Origin: MADRE3 sp963718195
GTDB taxonomy: Bacteria; Desulfobacterota; Desulfobulbia; Desulfobulbales; Desulfocapsaceae
NCBI GenBank assembly: GCA_963718195.1
Contig: CAVQYQ010000006.1
Coordinates: 558,001-622,000, forward strand
Length of the DNA stretch: 64,000 nt
Reading direction: 5' to 3'
Below are positions 44,066-52,187 of the stretch, piece by piece. Under the pieces are notes generated by a model. That model was not told where the DNA came from, ran no database searches, and worked only from the letters and a program-made list of their open reading frames with translations. The translations under genes and the position numbers were made by a program. The stretch's first letter is position 1; each line of letters begins with the position of its first letter.

Positions 44066-46150
44066 ATGAATAAAGATCTAAGGAAAGTACGTAATATCGG
44101 TATCAGTGCCCACATCGATTCGGGGAAAACGACTCTTACGGAGCGTATCCTGTTCTACACTGACAGGATTCATGCAATTCATGAAGTGCGCGGAAAAGAT
44201 GGGGTCGGGGCAAAAATGGACTCGATGGAACTGGAAAAAGAGCGCGGGATTACAATCCAGTCGGCAGCTACCTATTGTTCCTGGAAGGATATTGCTGTCA
44301 ATATCATCGATACTCCCGGTCATGTGGATTTTACCATCGAGGTCGAGCGGGCATTGCGTGTTCTTGATGGAGCTGTCCTGATCCTCTGTTCGGTCGGTGG
44401 TGTACAGTCACAGTCAATTACCGTGAATCGGCAGATGACACGTTATAAGGTTCCGCGCATCGCCTTTATCAACAAGTGTGACCGGACCGGTGCCAATCCG
44501 GCCAGAGTAACATCCCAGTTACGAGAAAAGCTCGATCTGAATGCACACATGATGCAGCTGCCTATCGGGCTGGAAAGTGATCTTCAGGGTCTTATCGATC
44601 TGGTGACCATGGAGGCCGTTTATTTCGATGGCGATAATGGTGAGGTTATCCGTAAAGAAGAGATTCCTGAATCAATGCTCGCAGAAGCGCAGGAGAGACG
44701 TGAGGAATTGATGGAAGAAATCTCCATGTTTTCAGAAGAGCTGATGGAAGCTCTGCTGGAGGGTGGTGAGATAGATAATAGCCTGGTCTACGAAGCGGTG
44801 CGCAAGGGAACACTGGCGCTGGAATTCACTCCGGTTTTTATCGGCTCCGCCTATAAAAATAAAGGGATACAGACATTGCTCGATGCCGTTTCGGCCTATC
44901 TTCCCTGTCCTACCGACGTTGTTAATCATGCGCTCGACCTTGAGAAGGATGAAGAGGAATTCCCCGTCACAAACAACGCTGATGATCCGCTCATCATGCT
45001 TGCCTTTAAACTGGAAGACGGGCGATACGGCCAGCTGACCTATGTGAGAACCTACCAGGGGTTGCTGCAGAAGGGTGATACCGTCTATAACAGCCGAACC
45101 GGGAAAAAAGTAAAAATCGGCCGTCTTGTGCGCATGCACTCGGACGAGATGGAAGAAATCGATTCGTGTGGCCCCGGCGATATTGTCGCACTGTTTGGTG
45201 TGGATTGTGCTTCAGGAGATACCTTCACAGCTGCCAACATGTCTGTATCGATGAGCTCCATGCACATCCCCGAACCGGTCATATCACTCGCGGTCCTGCC
45301 GGTTGATAACAAAGCCCAGACCAATATGTCCAAGGCCCTGAACCGGTTTACCAAAGAAGACCCTACCTTCAGAACCTACGTCGATCACGAGACAGGTGAG
45401 ACAATTATCTCAGGAATGGGCGAGCTCCATCTTGATGTCTACATTGAACGAATGAAGCGTGAATATCAGGCATCGGTTGAGGTTGGCGCCCCGCAGGTGG
45501 CATATCGGGAAACAATTACCAATCGGGCTGAATTTAACTATACCCACAAAAAGCAGACCGGAGGGTCAGGTCAGTTTGGCCGGGTGGCAGGATATCTTGA
45601 ACCACTTGAAGAGGGTGAATATGAATTTATCGACAATGTTGTCGGTGGCGTGATTCCGCGCGAGTTCATATCATCCTGTGATAAGGGATTCCAGAAGAGT
45701 CTCGAGAAAGGATCTCTCTGCGGCGCTGCAATTACCGGGATCCGGTGTGTGGTAAATGATGGTGCTGCCCACTCCGTGGATTCATCTGATGTTGCGTTCC
45801 AGCTTGCATCTGTGGGAGCCTTCAAGGAAGGGTACCTAAAGGCCAAACCGGTTATCATGGAGCCCATTATGAAGGTTGCCGTTGAAGGTCCTTCAGAATT
45901 TCAGGGTGCGGTCATGGGCAGCCTGAACCAGCGGCGTGGTATGATCATCGGTACTGTGGAAGAGGGTAACTACACCGTCGTGGAAGCGGAAGTACCGCTT
46001 TCAGAGATGTTTGGTTATTCAACAACGCTGCGCTCACTCACCCAGGGTAAAGCCGAATTTACCATGGAATTTGCAACGTTCAGGCAGGTACCGAAGAGTG
46101 TCAGTGAAGAGCTCATCAAAAAATATCAGGATGAAAAGAAAAACAACTGA
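44066..46150 (+). CDS. fusA: Elongation factor G, spirochaete/delta (mtEFG1-like) type
   Basis: 694 residues, full length. GTPase motifs: AHIDSGKTT (G1), GITIQSAAT (G2), DTPGHVDF (G3), NKCDRTG (G4). Domains II-V follow, with the domain IV segment KKQTGGSGQFGRV and the end domain with RRGMIIGTVEEG. The G1 start IGISAHIDSGKTTLTERILF and VGAKMDSMELEKERGITI (Asp where usual EF-G has THEGAATMDWMEQE) mark the spdEFG1/mitochondrial EF-G1 subfamily known from Desulfobacterota and spirochaetes. It stands apart from ribosomal-protein operons and is probably one of two or more EF-G genes. Confidence 0.92.
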   Translation: MNKDLRKVRNIGISAHIDSGKTTLTERILFYTDRIHAIHEVRGKDGVGAKMDSMELEKERGITIQSAATYCSWKDIAVNIIDTPGHVDFTIEVERALRVLDGAVLILCSVGGVQSQSITVNRQMTRYKVPRIAFINKCDRTGANPARVTSQLREKLDLNAHMMQLPIGLESDLQGLIDLVTMEAVYFDGDNGEVIRKEEIPESMLAEAQERREELMEEISMFSEELMEALLEGGEIDNSLVYEAVRKGTLALEFTPVFIGSAYKNKGIQTLLDAVSAYLPCPTDVVNHALDLEKDEEEFPVTNNADDPLIMLAFKLEDGRYGQLTYVRTYQGLLQKGDTVYNSRTGKKVKIGRLVRMHSDEMEEIDSCGPGDIVALFGVDCASGDTFTAANMSVSMSSMHIPEPVISLAVLPVDNKAQTNMSKALNRFTKEDPTFRTYVDHETGETIISGMGELHLDVYIERMKREYQASVEVGAPQVAYRETITNRAEFNYTHKKQTGGSGQFGRVAGYLEPLEEGEYEFIDNVVGGVIPREFISSCDKGFQKSLEKGSLCGAAITGIRCVVNDGAAHSVDSSDVAFQLASVGAFKEGYLKAKPVIMEPIMKVAVEGPSEFQGAVMGSLNQRRGMIIGTVEEGNYTVVEAEVPLSEMFGYSTTLRSLTQGKAEFTMEFATFRQVPKSVSEELIKKYQDEKKNN

Positions 46151-46253
46151 TTGCTTGTCAGGCGAAAAAGATAAAGAGGAAATAGTCTGCTCAGCATGAC
46201 TATTTCCAGCTGTATAGACGGCTAAACAATTCGATAGGAAGAGGTTAACTGCC

Positions 46254-46949
46254 ATGGGAAAAGAAAATCTGATAGCAAGCAATCCCCTGCGTGTTCTGGG
46301 GCTTGACAGAAAGGCAGAGGAAGGAAAACAGAGCCTGGGACTGGTAATGGCCAGGGCGGGACTTGGCAAGACGGCAATCCTTGTCCAGATTGCACTTGAT
46401 TCAATGATTCGGGGCAATAACGTGATGCACGTATCAACCGGTGAGTCCATCGAGAAAACCCGCGATCGATATGACGATATACTGGCATTGACCCTGGAAA
46501 ATCATTCTGTTGAGGACCTTGCAGAGATTGGTCAAAAACGAATGATAATGACCTTCAGGGAAAATGTTTTCAGCCGCGCTGTGCTGGAGGAGCGGTTAAA
46601 AGATTTGATCCACCAGGACATATTCAAACCAAACTGCCTGATCATTGACGGCTATGATTTTGATGGAAATGGCCGCCAGGCGATGGAGGAGCTCAAGCAG
46701 CTGATGGCGGAACTCGGCATTTCGGTGATCTGGTTCTCAGCTGTCAGCCATCGCGACGATGACCGTGTGAGTGCCGATGGTGTACCGGCACCATGTCATG
46801 CCATCGACGATCTCTTCGATGTGGTTCTGGTGATTAAACCCGATGAAGAATTGATGAAGCTGGATATTCTCAAGTGCGCCTATTGTGAAGTGGAGCCGGG
46901 CACGACCCTGATGCTCGATCCATCTTCGATGCTGATCAAAAAAACGTGA
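46254..46949 (+). CDS. KaiC/RecA-like P-loop ATPase
   Basis: 231 residues: Walker A ARAGLGKTAILVQIALDSM, a RecA-fold strand with HVSTGES, and Walker B CLIIDGYDF, then VIWFSAVSH. The overall order is that of RecA/KaiC-like single-domain ATPases; no second ATPase or DNA-binding domain is present. I recall it as a conserved hypothetical protein of sulfate reducers. AGGAAGAGG before the ATG gives a good ribosome-binding site. It follows fusA after 100 bp that include a 10-bp hairpin, and it has its own terminator. Confidence 0.75.
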   Translation: MGKENLIASNPLRVLGLDRKAEEGKQSLGLVMARAGLGKTAILVQIALDSMIRGNNVMHVSTGESIEKTRDRYDDILALTLENHSVEDLAEIGQKRMIMTFRENVFSRAVLEERLKDLIHQDIFKPNCLIIDGYDFDGNGRQAMEELKQLMAELGISVIWFSAVSHRDDDRVSADGVPAPCHAIDDLFDVVLVIKPDEELMKLDILKCAYCEVEPGTTLMLDPSSMLIKKT

Positions 46950-46997
46950 CAGCAATGAGACAAGCCGCCCGCTGATAGCGTGGTATGTGGTTGTGAA

Positions 46998-47033
46998 GCG
47001 GGCAGACCCTGTTATGGGTGCCCGCTTTTTTTT
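46998..47033 (+). terminator. Intrinsic terminator
   Basis: GCGGGC-A-GACCC and GGGTGCCCGC form an interrupted GC stem followed by eight T residues. It ends the ATPase gene, 12 bp before hisA. Confidence 0.85.
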
Positions 47034-47044
47034 AGGAAAATATC

Positions 47045-47824
47045 ATGAAATTTCGCCCCTGCATTGATCTTCACAATGGCAAGGTAAAACAGATCGTTGG
47101 GTCTACGCTGGTTGACAATGATCCCGGCAGCTTGCAAACCAATTTTACGGCAAGCCATCCTCCAGCCTGGTTTGCTCGGTTATACCGGCAGGATGATCTG
47201 CGAGGTGGCCATATTATCATGCTGGGACCGGGTAACGATGGTGCCGCCGTTGAGGCGCTTTCTGCCTGGCCGGATAGCATGCAGATCGGTGGTGGTATTC
47301 GTGCAGACAATGCAGCCTTGTGGCTTGAGCGCGGGGCTTCCCATGTTATCGTTACTTCCTGGGTTTTTAGAGATGGCAGAATAGACGAACAGCGGTTGAG
47401 GGAACTTACCCGGCAAACAGGCAGAGAAAAGCTGGTCCTTGATCTCAGCTGCCGTCGCCGTGGCGATGATTACTATATCGTCACTGACCGCTGGCAGAAT
47501 TTCACCGAAGAAAAAATCGATGAGGCGACCTTAAAAGATCTGGCAGGTTATTGTGATGAGTTCTTAATACATGGCGCTGACGTTGAAGGAAAATGTGACG
47601 GCGTTGAGATAGAACTTGTCAGTTTGCTGGGCAAATGGGTGACCATACCGACAACCTATGCCGGCGGCATCAGGAATATCTCTGACCTGGATCTTATCAG
47701 GACAGCAGGGCGTGGAAAATTGGATGCAACCATCGGCAGTGCTCTTGATATTTTCGGGGGCAGCCTTATTGGTTACAGTGATGTGGTAGCTTATCACCGC
47801 CGCTATGGAGCATTGCATGACTAA
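47045..47824 (+). CDS. hisA: Phosphoribosylformimino-AICAR-ribotide isomerase, eukaryotic-type HisA
   Basis: 259 residues of the eukaryotic HIS6-like TIM-barrel variant: FRPCIDLHNGKVKQIVGSTL, IIMLGPGNDGAAVEAL, MQIGGGIRADNA, VIVTSWVFRDG, and LVLDLSCRRRGDDYYIVTDR. The long insert before TFTE-like WQNFTEEKIDE and the end YAGGIRNISDL, DATIGSALDIFGG match that branch, which is also found in some Desulfobacterota in place of bacterial HisA. It catalyses the Amadori-type step of histidine synthesis. No other his genes are adjacent. Confidence 0.9.
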   Translation: MKFRPCIDLHNGKVKQIVGSTLVDNDPGSLQTNFTASHPPAWFARLYRQDDLRGGHIIMLGPGNDGAAVEALSAWPDSMQIGGGIRADNAALWLERGASHVIVTSWVFRDGRIDEQRLRELTRQTGREKLVLDLSCRRRGDDYYIVTDRWQNFTEEKIDEATLKDLAGYCDEFLIHGADVEGKCDGVEIELVSLLGKWVTIPTTYAGGIRNISDLDLIRTAGRGKLDATIGSALDIFGGSLIGYSDVVAYHRRYGALHD

Positions 47825-48020
47825 AGAGCTTGGAAATACGGAGTCGGCAGAGCGTCGCAGGGTAGATGATACGCTGGCCGAGGTGAAACTATTTCTTCCC
47901 GACGAGCTGGCAAGGGCCTGGCAGCGCTGCTGCTGGCTTTTGGTCAACGATACGGGAAAGCAGCGCACAGATATCATGGAGGAGATGGTGACCGATTACC
48001 TGATAAAGCATGGTTGCTGA
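47817..48020 (+). CDS. Small hypothetical protein coupled to hisA
   Basis: 67 residues starting MTKELGNTESAERRR. It has a helical stretch LAEVKLFLPDELARAWQRCC and ends DIMEEMVTDYLIKHGC; the pattern resembles a short ribbon-helix-helix-like fold, but this is weak. The ATG lies eight bases before the end of hisA, so translation is probably coupled. Function unknown. Confidence 0.6.
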   Translation: MTKELGNTESAERRRVDDTLAEVKLFLPDELARAWQRCCWLLVNDTGKQRTDIMEEMVTDYLIKHGC

Positions 48021-48209
48021 TGTTTCTTTGATATATCCGACTGAGTATCTATAAAAATAAGCTTCCTTATCAATTTCAGTTATTCTTGACAGTAGAATAT
48101 TGAAAATGGTAGGTAGTATCCTCTGTGGAGCTGAGGAGATAGGCGAATGACGATTGATTATATTGCGTAACTGTATGTAATTTAATTAAATTTAATATCT
48201 GGGACTCGA

Positions 48210-48680
48210 ATGCTGTATATATCCACATTATCGATACTGCTATCTGTCTTCTGGCTGGTAAATTCCGGCCATTATACCCCGTTACTGCTATTCTTCATGG
48301 TGGTATCAGTCCTTTTTGTTTCCGTTCTTTGCCACCGTATGGACCTCATTGACGGTGAATCTCAGCCGCTTAGTCTCACCTTTACCTTCCCGAGTTATCT
48401 CGTCTGGCTGATTAAAGAGGTTATTGTCGCAAATATAGCCGTTGCCGCGTGTGTCTGGAAAGGAAACAATACGATCAATCCGAAGGTGATAAAGGTAATT
48501 GCCGATCAGAAAACAGACTTGGGAAAAGTTATCTACGCCAACTCCATAACGCTTACCCCGGGAACCGTGAGTATAGACCTCGTTGGAAACGAGATTACGG
48601 TCCACGCGCTGACCGATGAAACGGCAGCCGATCTGATGACTGGAGAGATGAATGAAAGAGTGTGCAGGGTGGAAGGCTGA
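48210..48680 (+). CDS. mrpE: Mrp Na+/H+ antiporter subunit E
   Basis: 156 residues: two to three N-terminal membrane helices (ISTLSILLSVFWLVNSG, LLLFFMVVSVLFVSVL) then FPSYLVWLIKEVIVANIAVA and the cytoplasmic part with ANSITLTPGTVSIDLVGNEI, the MnhE/MrpE signature. First gene of a nine-gene operon. MrpE is a small non-pumping subunit needed for complex assembly. The stop overlaps the mrpF start by one base. A TTGACA at 48086 may belong to the promoter, but no well-spaced -10 is seen. Confidence 0.92.
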   Translation: MLYISTLSILLSVFWLVNSGHYTPLLLFFMVVSVLFVSVLCHRMDLIDGESQPLSLTFTFPSYLVWLIKEVIVANIAVAACVWKGNNTINPKVIKVIADQKTDLGKVIYANSITLTPGTVSIDLVGNEITVHALTDETAADLMTGEMNERVCRVEG

Positions 48681-48952
48681 TGTATGCGCTGACTGCACTT
48701 ACCCTCCTGGTTGTCATGTCCCTTGCCCTGATTCGAGCGTTCAAGGGGCCAACGCTCTATGATCGGATTCTTGCGGTAAACAATTTTGGAACCAAGACGG
48801 TTCTGTTACTTGCAATTATAGACTTTCTTGCCGGTCGTCCGGATTTTCTCGATATTGCCATCGTCTATGCATTGATTAACTTTATCAGCATCATCGGTGT
48901 GCTGAGATTTTTTGAATATGCTCAGAATCAAACTGCGGAAGAGGAAAACTGA
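48680..48952 (+). CDS. mrpF: Mrp antiporter subunit F
   Basis: 90 residues, three membrane helices: LTALTLLVVMSLALIRAFKG, PTLYDRILAVNNFGTKTVLL and FLDIAIVYALINFISIIGVL. The GPTLYDRILAVN segment is the MrpF signature. The start is the ATG at 48680; it overlaps mrpE by one base and mrpG by one base. Confidence 0.92.
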   Translation: MYALTALTLLVVMSLALIRAFKGPTLYDRILAVNNFGTKTVLLLAIIDFLAGRPDFLDIAIVYALINFISIIGVLRFFEYAQNQTAEEEN

Positions 48953-49296
48953 TGGAAATCGTATTGGATATCATCAGCTGGTTTTGTCTGATTACAGGGA
49001 GCTTCTTTTGTCTTACCGGCGGTGTCGGGTTGCTCCGCTTTCCCGATTTCTATTCAAGGATTCATTCAGCAAGTCTCACTGACACCATGGGAGCCGGCCT
49101 GATTCTTGTCGGCCTGATGTTTCAGGCGGGGTCGGCGATCGTGACGGGTAAATTGATTATGATCCTGATCTTATCTCTTCTTGCAGGAACGACAGCCAGT
49201 CATGCAATGGCCAAGGCTGCACTGAAAAGCGGGCTGGCCCCTGATGATGCCGGGGGTAAAGAAAAACAATCGGAGGAGTCGATATCGAAACCCTGA
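48952..49296 (+). CDS. mrpG: Mrp antiporter subunit G
   Basis: 114 residues, three membrane helices and the MrpG core FFCLTGGVGLLRFPDFYSRI followed by HSASLTDTMGAGLILVGLM and TASHAMAKAAL. The polar tail (GGKEKQSEES) overlaps the start of the next gene. Fully embedded in the operon. Confidence 0.92.
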   Translation: MEIVLDIISWFCLITGSFFCLTGGVGLLRFPDFYSRIHSASLTDTMGAGLILVGLMFQAGSAIVTGKLIMILILSLLAGTTASHAMAKAALKSGLAPDDAGGKEKQSEESISKP

Positions 49297-50277
49297 TTGA
49301 CATCGTTCTTCTTAGTTTTCTGGCAATGACCGCCATTGCAATGCTGCGGATGCGGGATCTCTTTGCCGTGGTCATGCTATCAGGTATTTACAGCCTGATC
49401 TCGGCAAGTCTGTTTCTAGACCTTGACGCAGTTGATGTGGCCTTCACCGAGGCAGCTGTCGGGGCTGGTATTTCAACATTACTGATGCTTGCCTCGTTGA
49501 AGCTTGTCGGCAGGTATGAACATAAATCTCGCTATAAACCAGGCCTTGCGCTTGGTGTTGTCCTGGTCACCGGAGCCCTGCTCATCTACGGGACGCTCGA
49601 TATGCCATACTTCGGACTGGCAGATGCACCGGCTCAACTCCACGTCGCCCCGCGCTACATCAATGACTCGATGGCTGAGATCGGTGTTCCAAATGTCGTC
49701 ACCTCGGTTCTTGCCAGTTATCGTGGGTTTGATACCCTGGGCGAGGTAGTTGTCGTTTTTACCGCAGGAATTGGCGTCATGTCGCTGTTGCTGGTCTCAA
49801 AACAGACAAAAGCGGAATCCCAGACAAAGGTGCCCGCTGATATGCAGCAACAGATCATCCTGCGCGTGGTCGCCAAATTTATGCTTCCGCTGATTTTATT
49901 GTTTGCCCTATATGTCCAATTTCACGGCGATTATGGACCCGGCGGCGGTTTTCAGGCTGGGGTCATTTTTGCTGCAGGAATCATCCTGTATACAATGCTT
50001 TTTGGACTCAGCAACTCCCAGAAACTGTTTCAGCGCAAGAAAATGGAACTGTTGACCGCAGTGGGTGTCCTTATTTATGGAGGGGTTGGTGTCGTCTGCA
50101 TGATTTATGGGCGGAAACTTCCTTGATTACAGCGTATTGAGGCATGATCCTGTCCACGGTCAGCACCTGGGGATATTGCTGATTGAGCTTGGGGTCGGGA
50201 TTACTGTTGCTTCCGTGATGATCGTTATCTTCTTTAAGTTCACCTGGCGTACCATTAAACACAAATATAAAGAATGA
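49284..50277 (+). CDS. mrpB: DUF4040-MrpB fusion subunit, non-ATG start and apparent +1 frameshift
   Basis: Homology starts before the first ATG (49326): IETLIDIVLLSFLAMTAIAM aligns with MbhD-type DUF4040 proteins. GGAGG at 49272 points to an unusual start at ATC 49284 or CTG 49293. DUF4040 (LRMRDLFAVVMLSGIYSLIS, FTEAAVGAGISTLLML) is followed by MrpB (YRGFDTLGEVVVVFTAGIGV, FHGDYGPGGGFQAGVIFAAG). At about 50110 the frame breaks at TAT-GGG-C-GGA; in the +1 frame GNFLDYSVLRHDPVHGQHLG and a last helix lead to a TGA overlapping mrpC. In classic Mrp, DUF4040 belongs to MrpA. Confidence 0.85.
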
Positions 50278-50699
50278 ACATCCTCGGGCTCTATAATTAT
50301 TGGATTGTTGTTGTTTTGATGATGATCGGGTTCTATATCGTTATTGCTCACGAGAACCTGATCAAGAAACTCATAGGACTCGGTATTTTCCAGACTTCGG
50401 TGTTTTTTTTCTATATCAGTATTGGCAAGGTTGCCGGAGGTACCGCACCAATTCTTGATGAGAAGTACCAGCTCTATTCAAATCCTCTGCCCCACGTCCT
50501 GATCCTGACCGCCATTGTTGTCGGAATAGCGACAACAGCACTGGGTTTGGCACTGGTTGTAAGGATTCAGGAAGCCTATGGTTCGATCGAGGAAAGCGAC
50601 ATTCAGGCCCAGGATGTGCTTGATCAGCTGGAATGTTCGATGGAAGCATATGGTATCGAGCATGCTGAAAAACTAAGCGATCAGGATCTTAGCGAGTGA
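50274..50699 (+). CDS. mrpC: Mrp antiporter subunit C (NuoK-like)
   Basis: 141 residues with three helices (YWIVVVLMMIGFYIVIAHEN, LIKKLIGLGIFQTSVFFFYI, VLILTAIVVGIATTALGLAL). DPLPHVLILTAIVVG-like NPLPHVLILTAIVVG is the MrpC/NuoK signature. It is longer than usual by about 30 residues: an acidic C-terminal tail (ESDIQAQDVLDQLE) of unknown use. The ATG overlaps the mrpB stop (ATGA). Confidence 0.92.
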   Translation: MNILGLYNYWIVVVLMMIGFYIVIAHENLIKKLIGLGIFQTSVFFFYISIGKVAGGTAPILDEKYQLYSNPLPHVLILTAIVVGIATTALGLALVVRIQEAYGSIEESDIQAQDVLDQLECSMEAYGIEHAEKLSDQDLSE

Positions 50700-52174
50700 C
50701 TCCTCATTTTCCGATACTGCAGGTAATCATACCCCTGCTGGCCGCACCGCTCTGTCTTTTTATAAAAATTCCGAGACTGGTCGGCTTGTTTGCAATCATG
50801 GCAAGCGGGGCAGCTTTTCTTATCAGCTGCGGGCTGCTGCACCAGGTTGTAACCTCGGGGACAATCGAATACTGGCTCGGTGGCTGGGAACCACCCTGGG
50901 GAATTGAATACCGGATTGACCTGCTCAACAGCTATCTTCTGCTGCTGGTATCATCAATGAGTACGATCGTGCTCATCGCTGCCCAGACAAGTATTGAGAA
51001 GGAGTTGCCGGAAAACCGTCACTCGTTTTTTTATGTTGCCTACCTGCTCTGTCTCACCGGCCTGCTCGGTATCCTGGCAACGGCGGATACCTTTAATGTT
51101 TTTGTATTCCTGGAAATCTCATCACTTTCGTCTTATACGCTGATTGCTCTGGGTACGGACCGCAGGGCCCTGACCGCTTCTTATCAATACCTGATAATGG
51201 GTACAATCGGTGCGACATTTATCATCATCGGCGTAGGCATGATGTACATGATGACCGGTACCCTGAACATGTACGATCTTGCTGAACGGTTACCCGACGT
51301 GAACACATCCAGAACGGTACTGTGCGCGTTTGGCTTCTTCATTGTCGGCGTCTGTCTGAAACTGGCCCTGTTCCCGCTGCACCTCTGGCTGCCGAACGCC
51401 TATGCCTGGGCTCCGTCTGTTGCCACTGCATTTCTGGCGGCGACCTCAACGAAAGTTGCCGTCTACGTCCTGATTCGTTATGTGTTCAGTGTTTTTGGAG
51501 TGGACTTCGTCGGTGTTTCGCTTCCTCTTGGGAGTATTTTTCTGGTTCTTGGCCTTGCTGGAATTTTTGCTGCGTCGGTTGCCGCCATATACCAGCTCAA
51601 CATTAAGCGGCTCTTTGCCTACTCGAGCATCGCCCAGATTGGTTATATGATCATGGGGCTGGCAATTGGTACAACGCACGGGCTTACCGCAACACTTCTG
51701 CACCTGTTTAATCACGCCCTGATGAAGGCGGCGATTTTTCTTGCGATCGGTGCGGTGGTCTATCGTATCGGCAGTTCACAATTGCATCATTTTTCCGGAC
51801 TCGGGCGTAAAATGCCCTATACCATGGCGGCTATTGTTGTCGGCGGTTTGAGCCTTATAGGTGTTCCGTTGACGGTCGGATTTGTCAGTAAATGGTATCT
51901 GGTGGTGGCCTTGCTTGAGCGGGGATGGTGGCCGGTGGCCTTTCTGGTCCTGATCAGCTCTCTTCTGGCAGTGGTCTATGTATGGAGAATTATTGAGTGG
52001 ATCTATTTTACCTCACCTCGAATTGACATTGACCATGTTGAAGAGGCCCCACTGACCCAGCTAATTCCGATCTGGCTGCTTGTTCTTGCAAACATCTATT
52101 TCGGTATAGATACTGACCTTACCGTGGGGGTAAGTAAATTGGCGGCACAAAGCCTGTTTGGGCCAGGATTATAG
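50696..52174 (+). CDS. mrpD: Mrp antiporter subunit D, first NuoN/M-like pump subunit
   Basis: 492 residues and about 14 membrane helices. Proton-channel motifs: FLEISSLSSYTLIALG (the helix-5 Glu), FPLHLWLPNAYAWAPSVATA (with the helix-7 Lys nearby, STKVAVYVLI), INIKRLFAYSSIAQIGYMIM-like NIKRLFAYSSIAQIGYM and LLHLFNHALMKAAIFL. The GTG start overlaps the mrpC stop (GTGA). One of three homologous antiporter-like subunits in this operon. Confidence 0.9.
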   Translation: MTPHFPILQVIIPLLAAPLCLFIKIPRLVGLFAIMASGAAFLISCGLLHQVVTSGTIEYWLGGWEPPWGIEYRIDLLNSYLLLLVSSMSTIVLIAAQTSIEKELPENRHSFFYVAYLLCLTGLLGILATADTFNVFVFLEISSLSSYTLIALGTDRRALTASYQYLIMGTIGATFIIIGVGMMYMMTGTLNMYDLAERLPDVNTSRTVLCAFGFFIVGVCLKLALFPLHLWLPNAYAWAPSVATAFLAATSTKVAVYVLIRYVFSVFGVDFVGVSLPLGSIFLVLGLAGIFAASVAAIYQLNIKRLFAYSSIAQIGYMIMGLAIGTTHGLTATLLHLFNHALMKAAIFLAIGAVVYRIGSSQLHHFSGLGRKMPYTMAAIVVGGLSLIGVPLTVGFVSKWYLVVALLERGWWPVAFLVLISSLLAVVYVWRIIEWIYFTSPRIDIDHVEEAPLTQLIPIWLLVLANIYFGIDTDLTVGVSKLAAQSLFGPGL

Positions 52175-52187
52175 TTGGAGTGATAAC

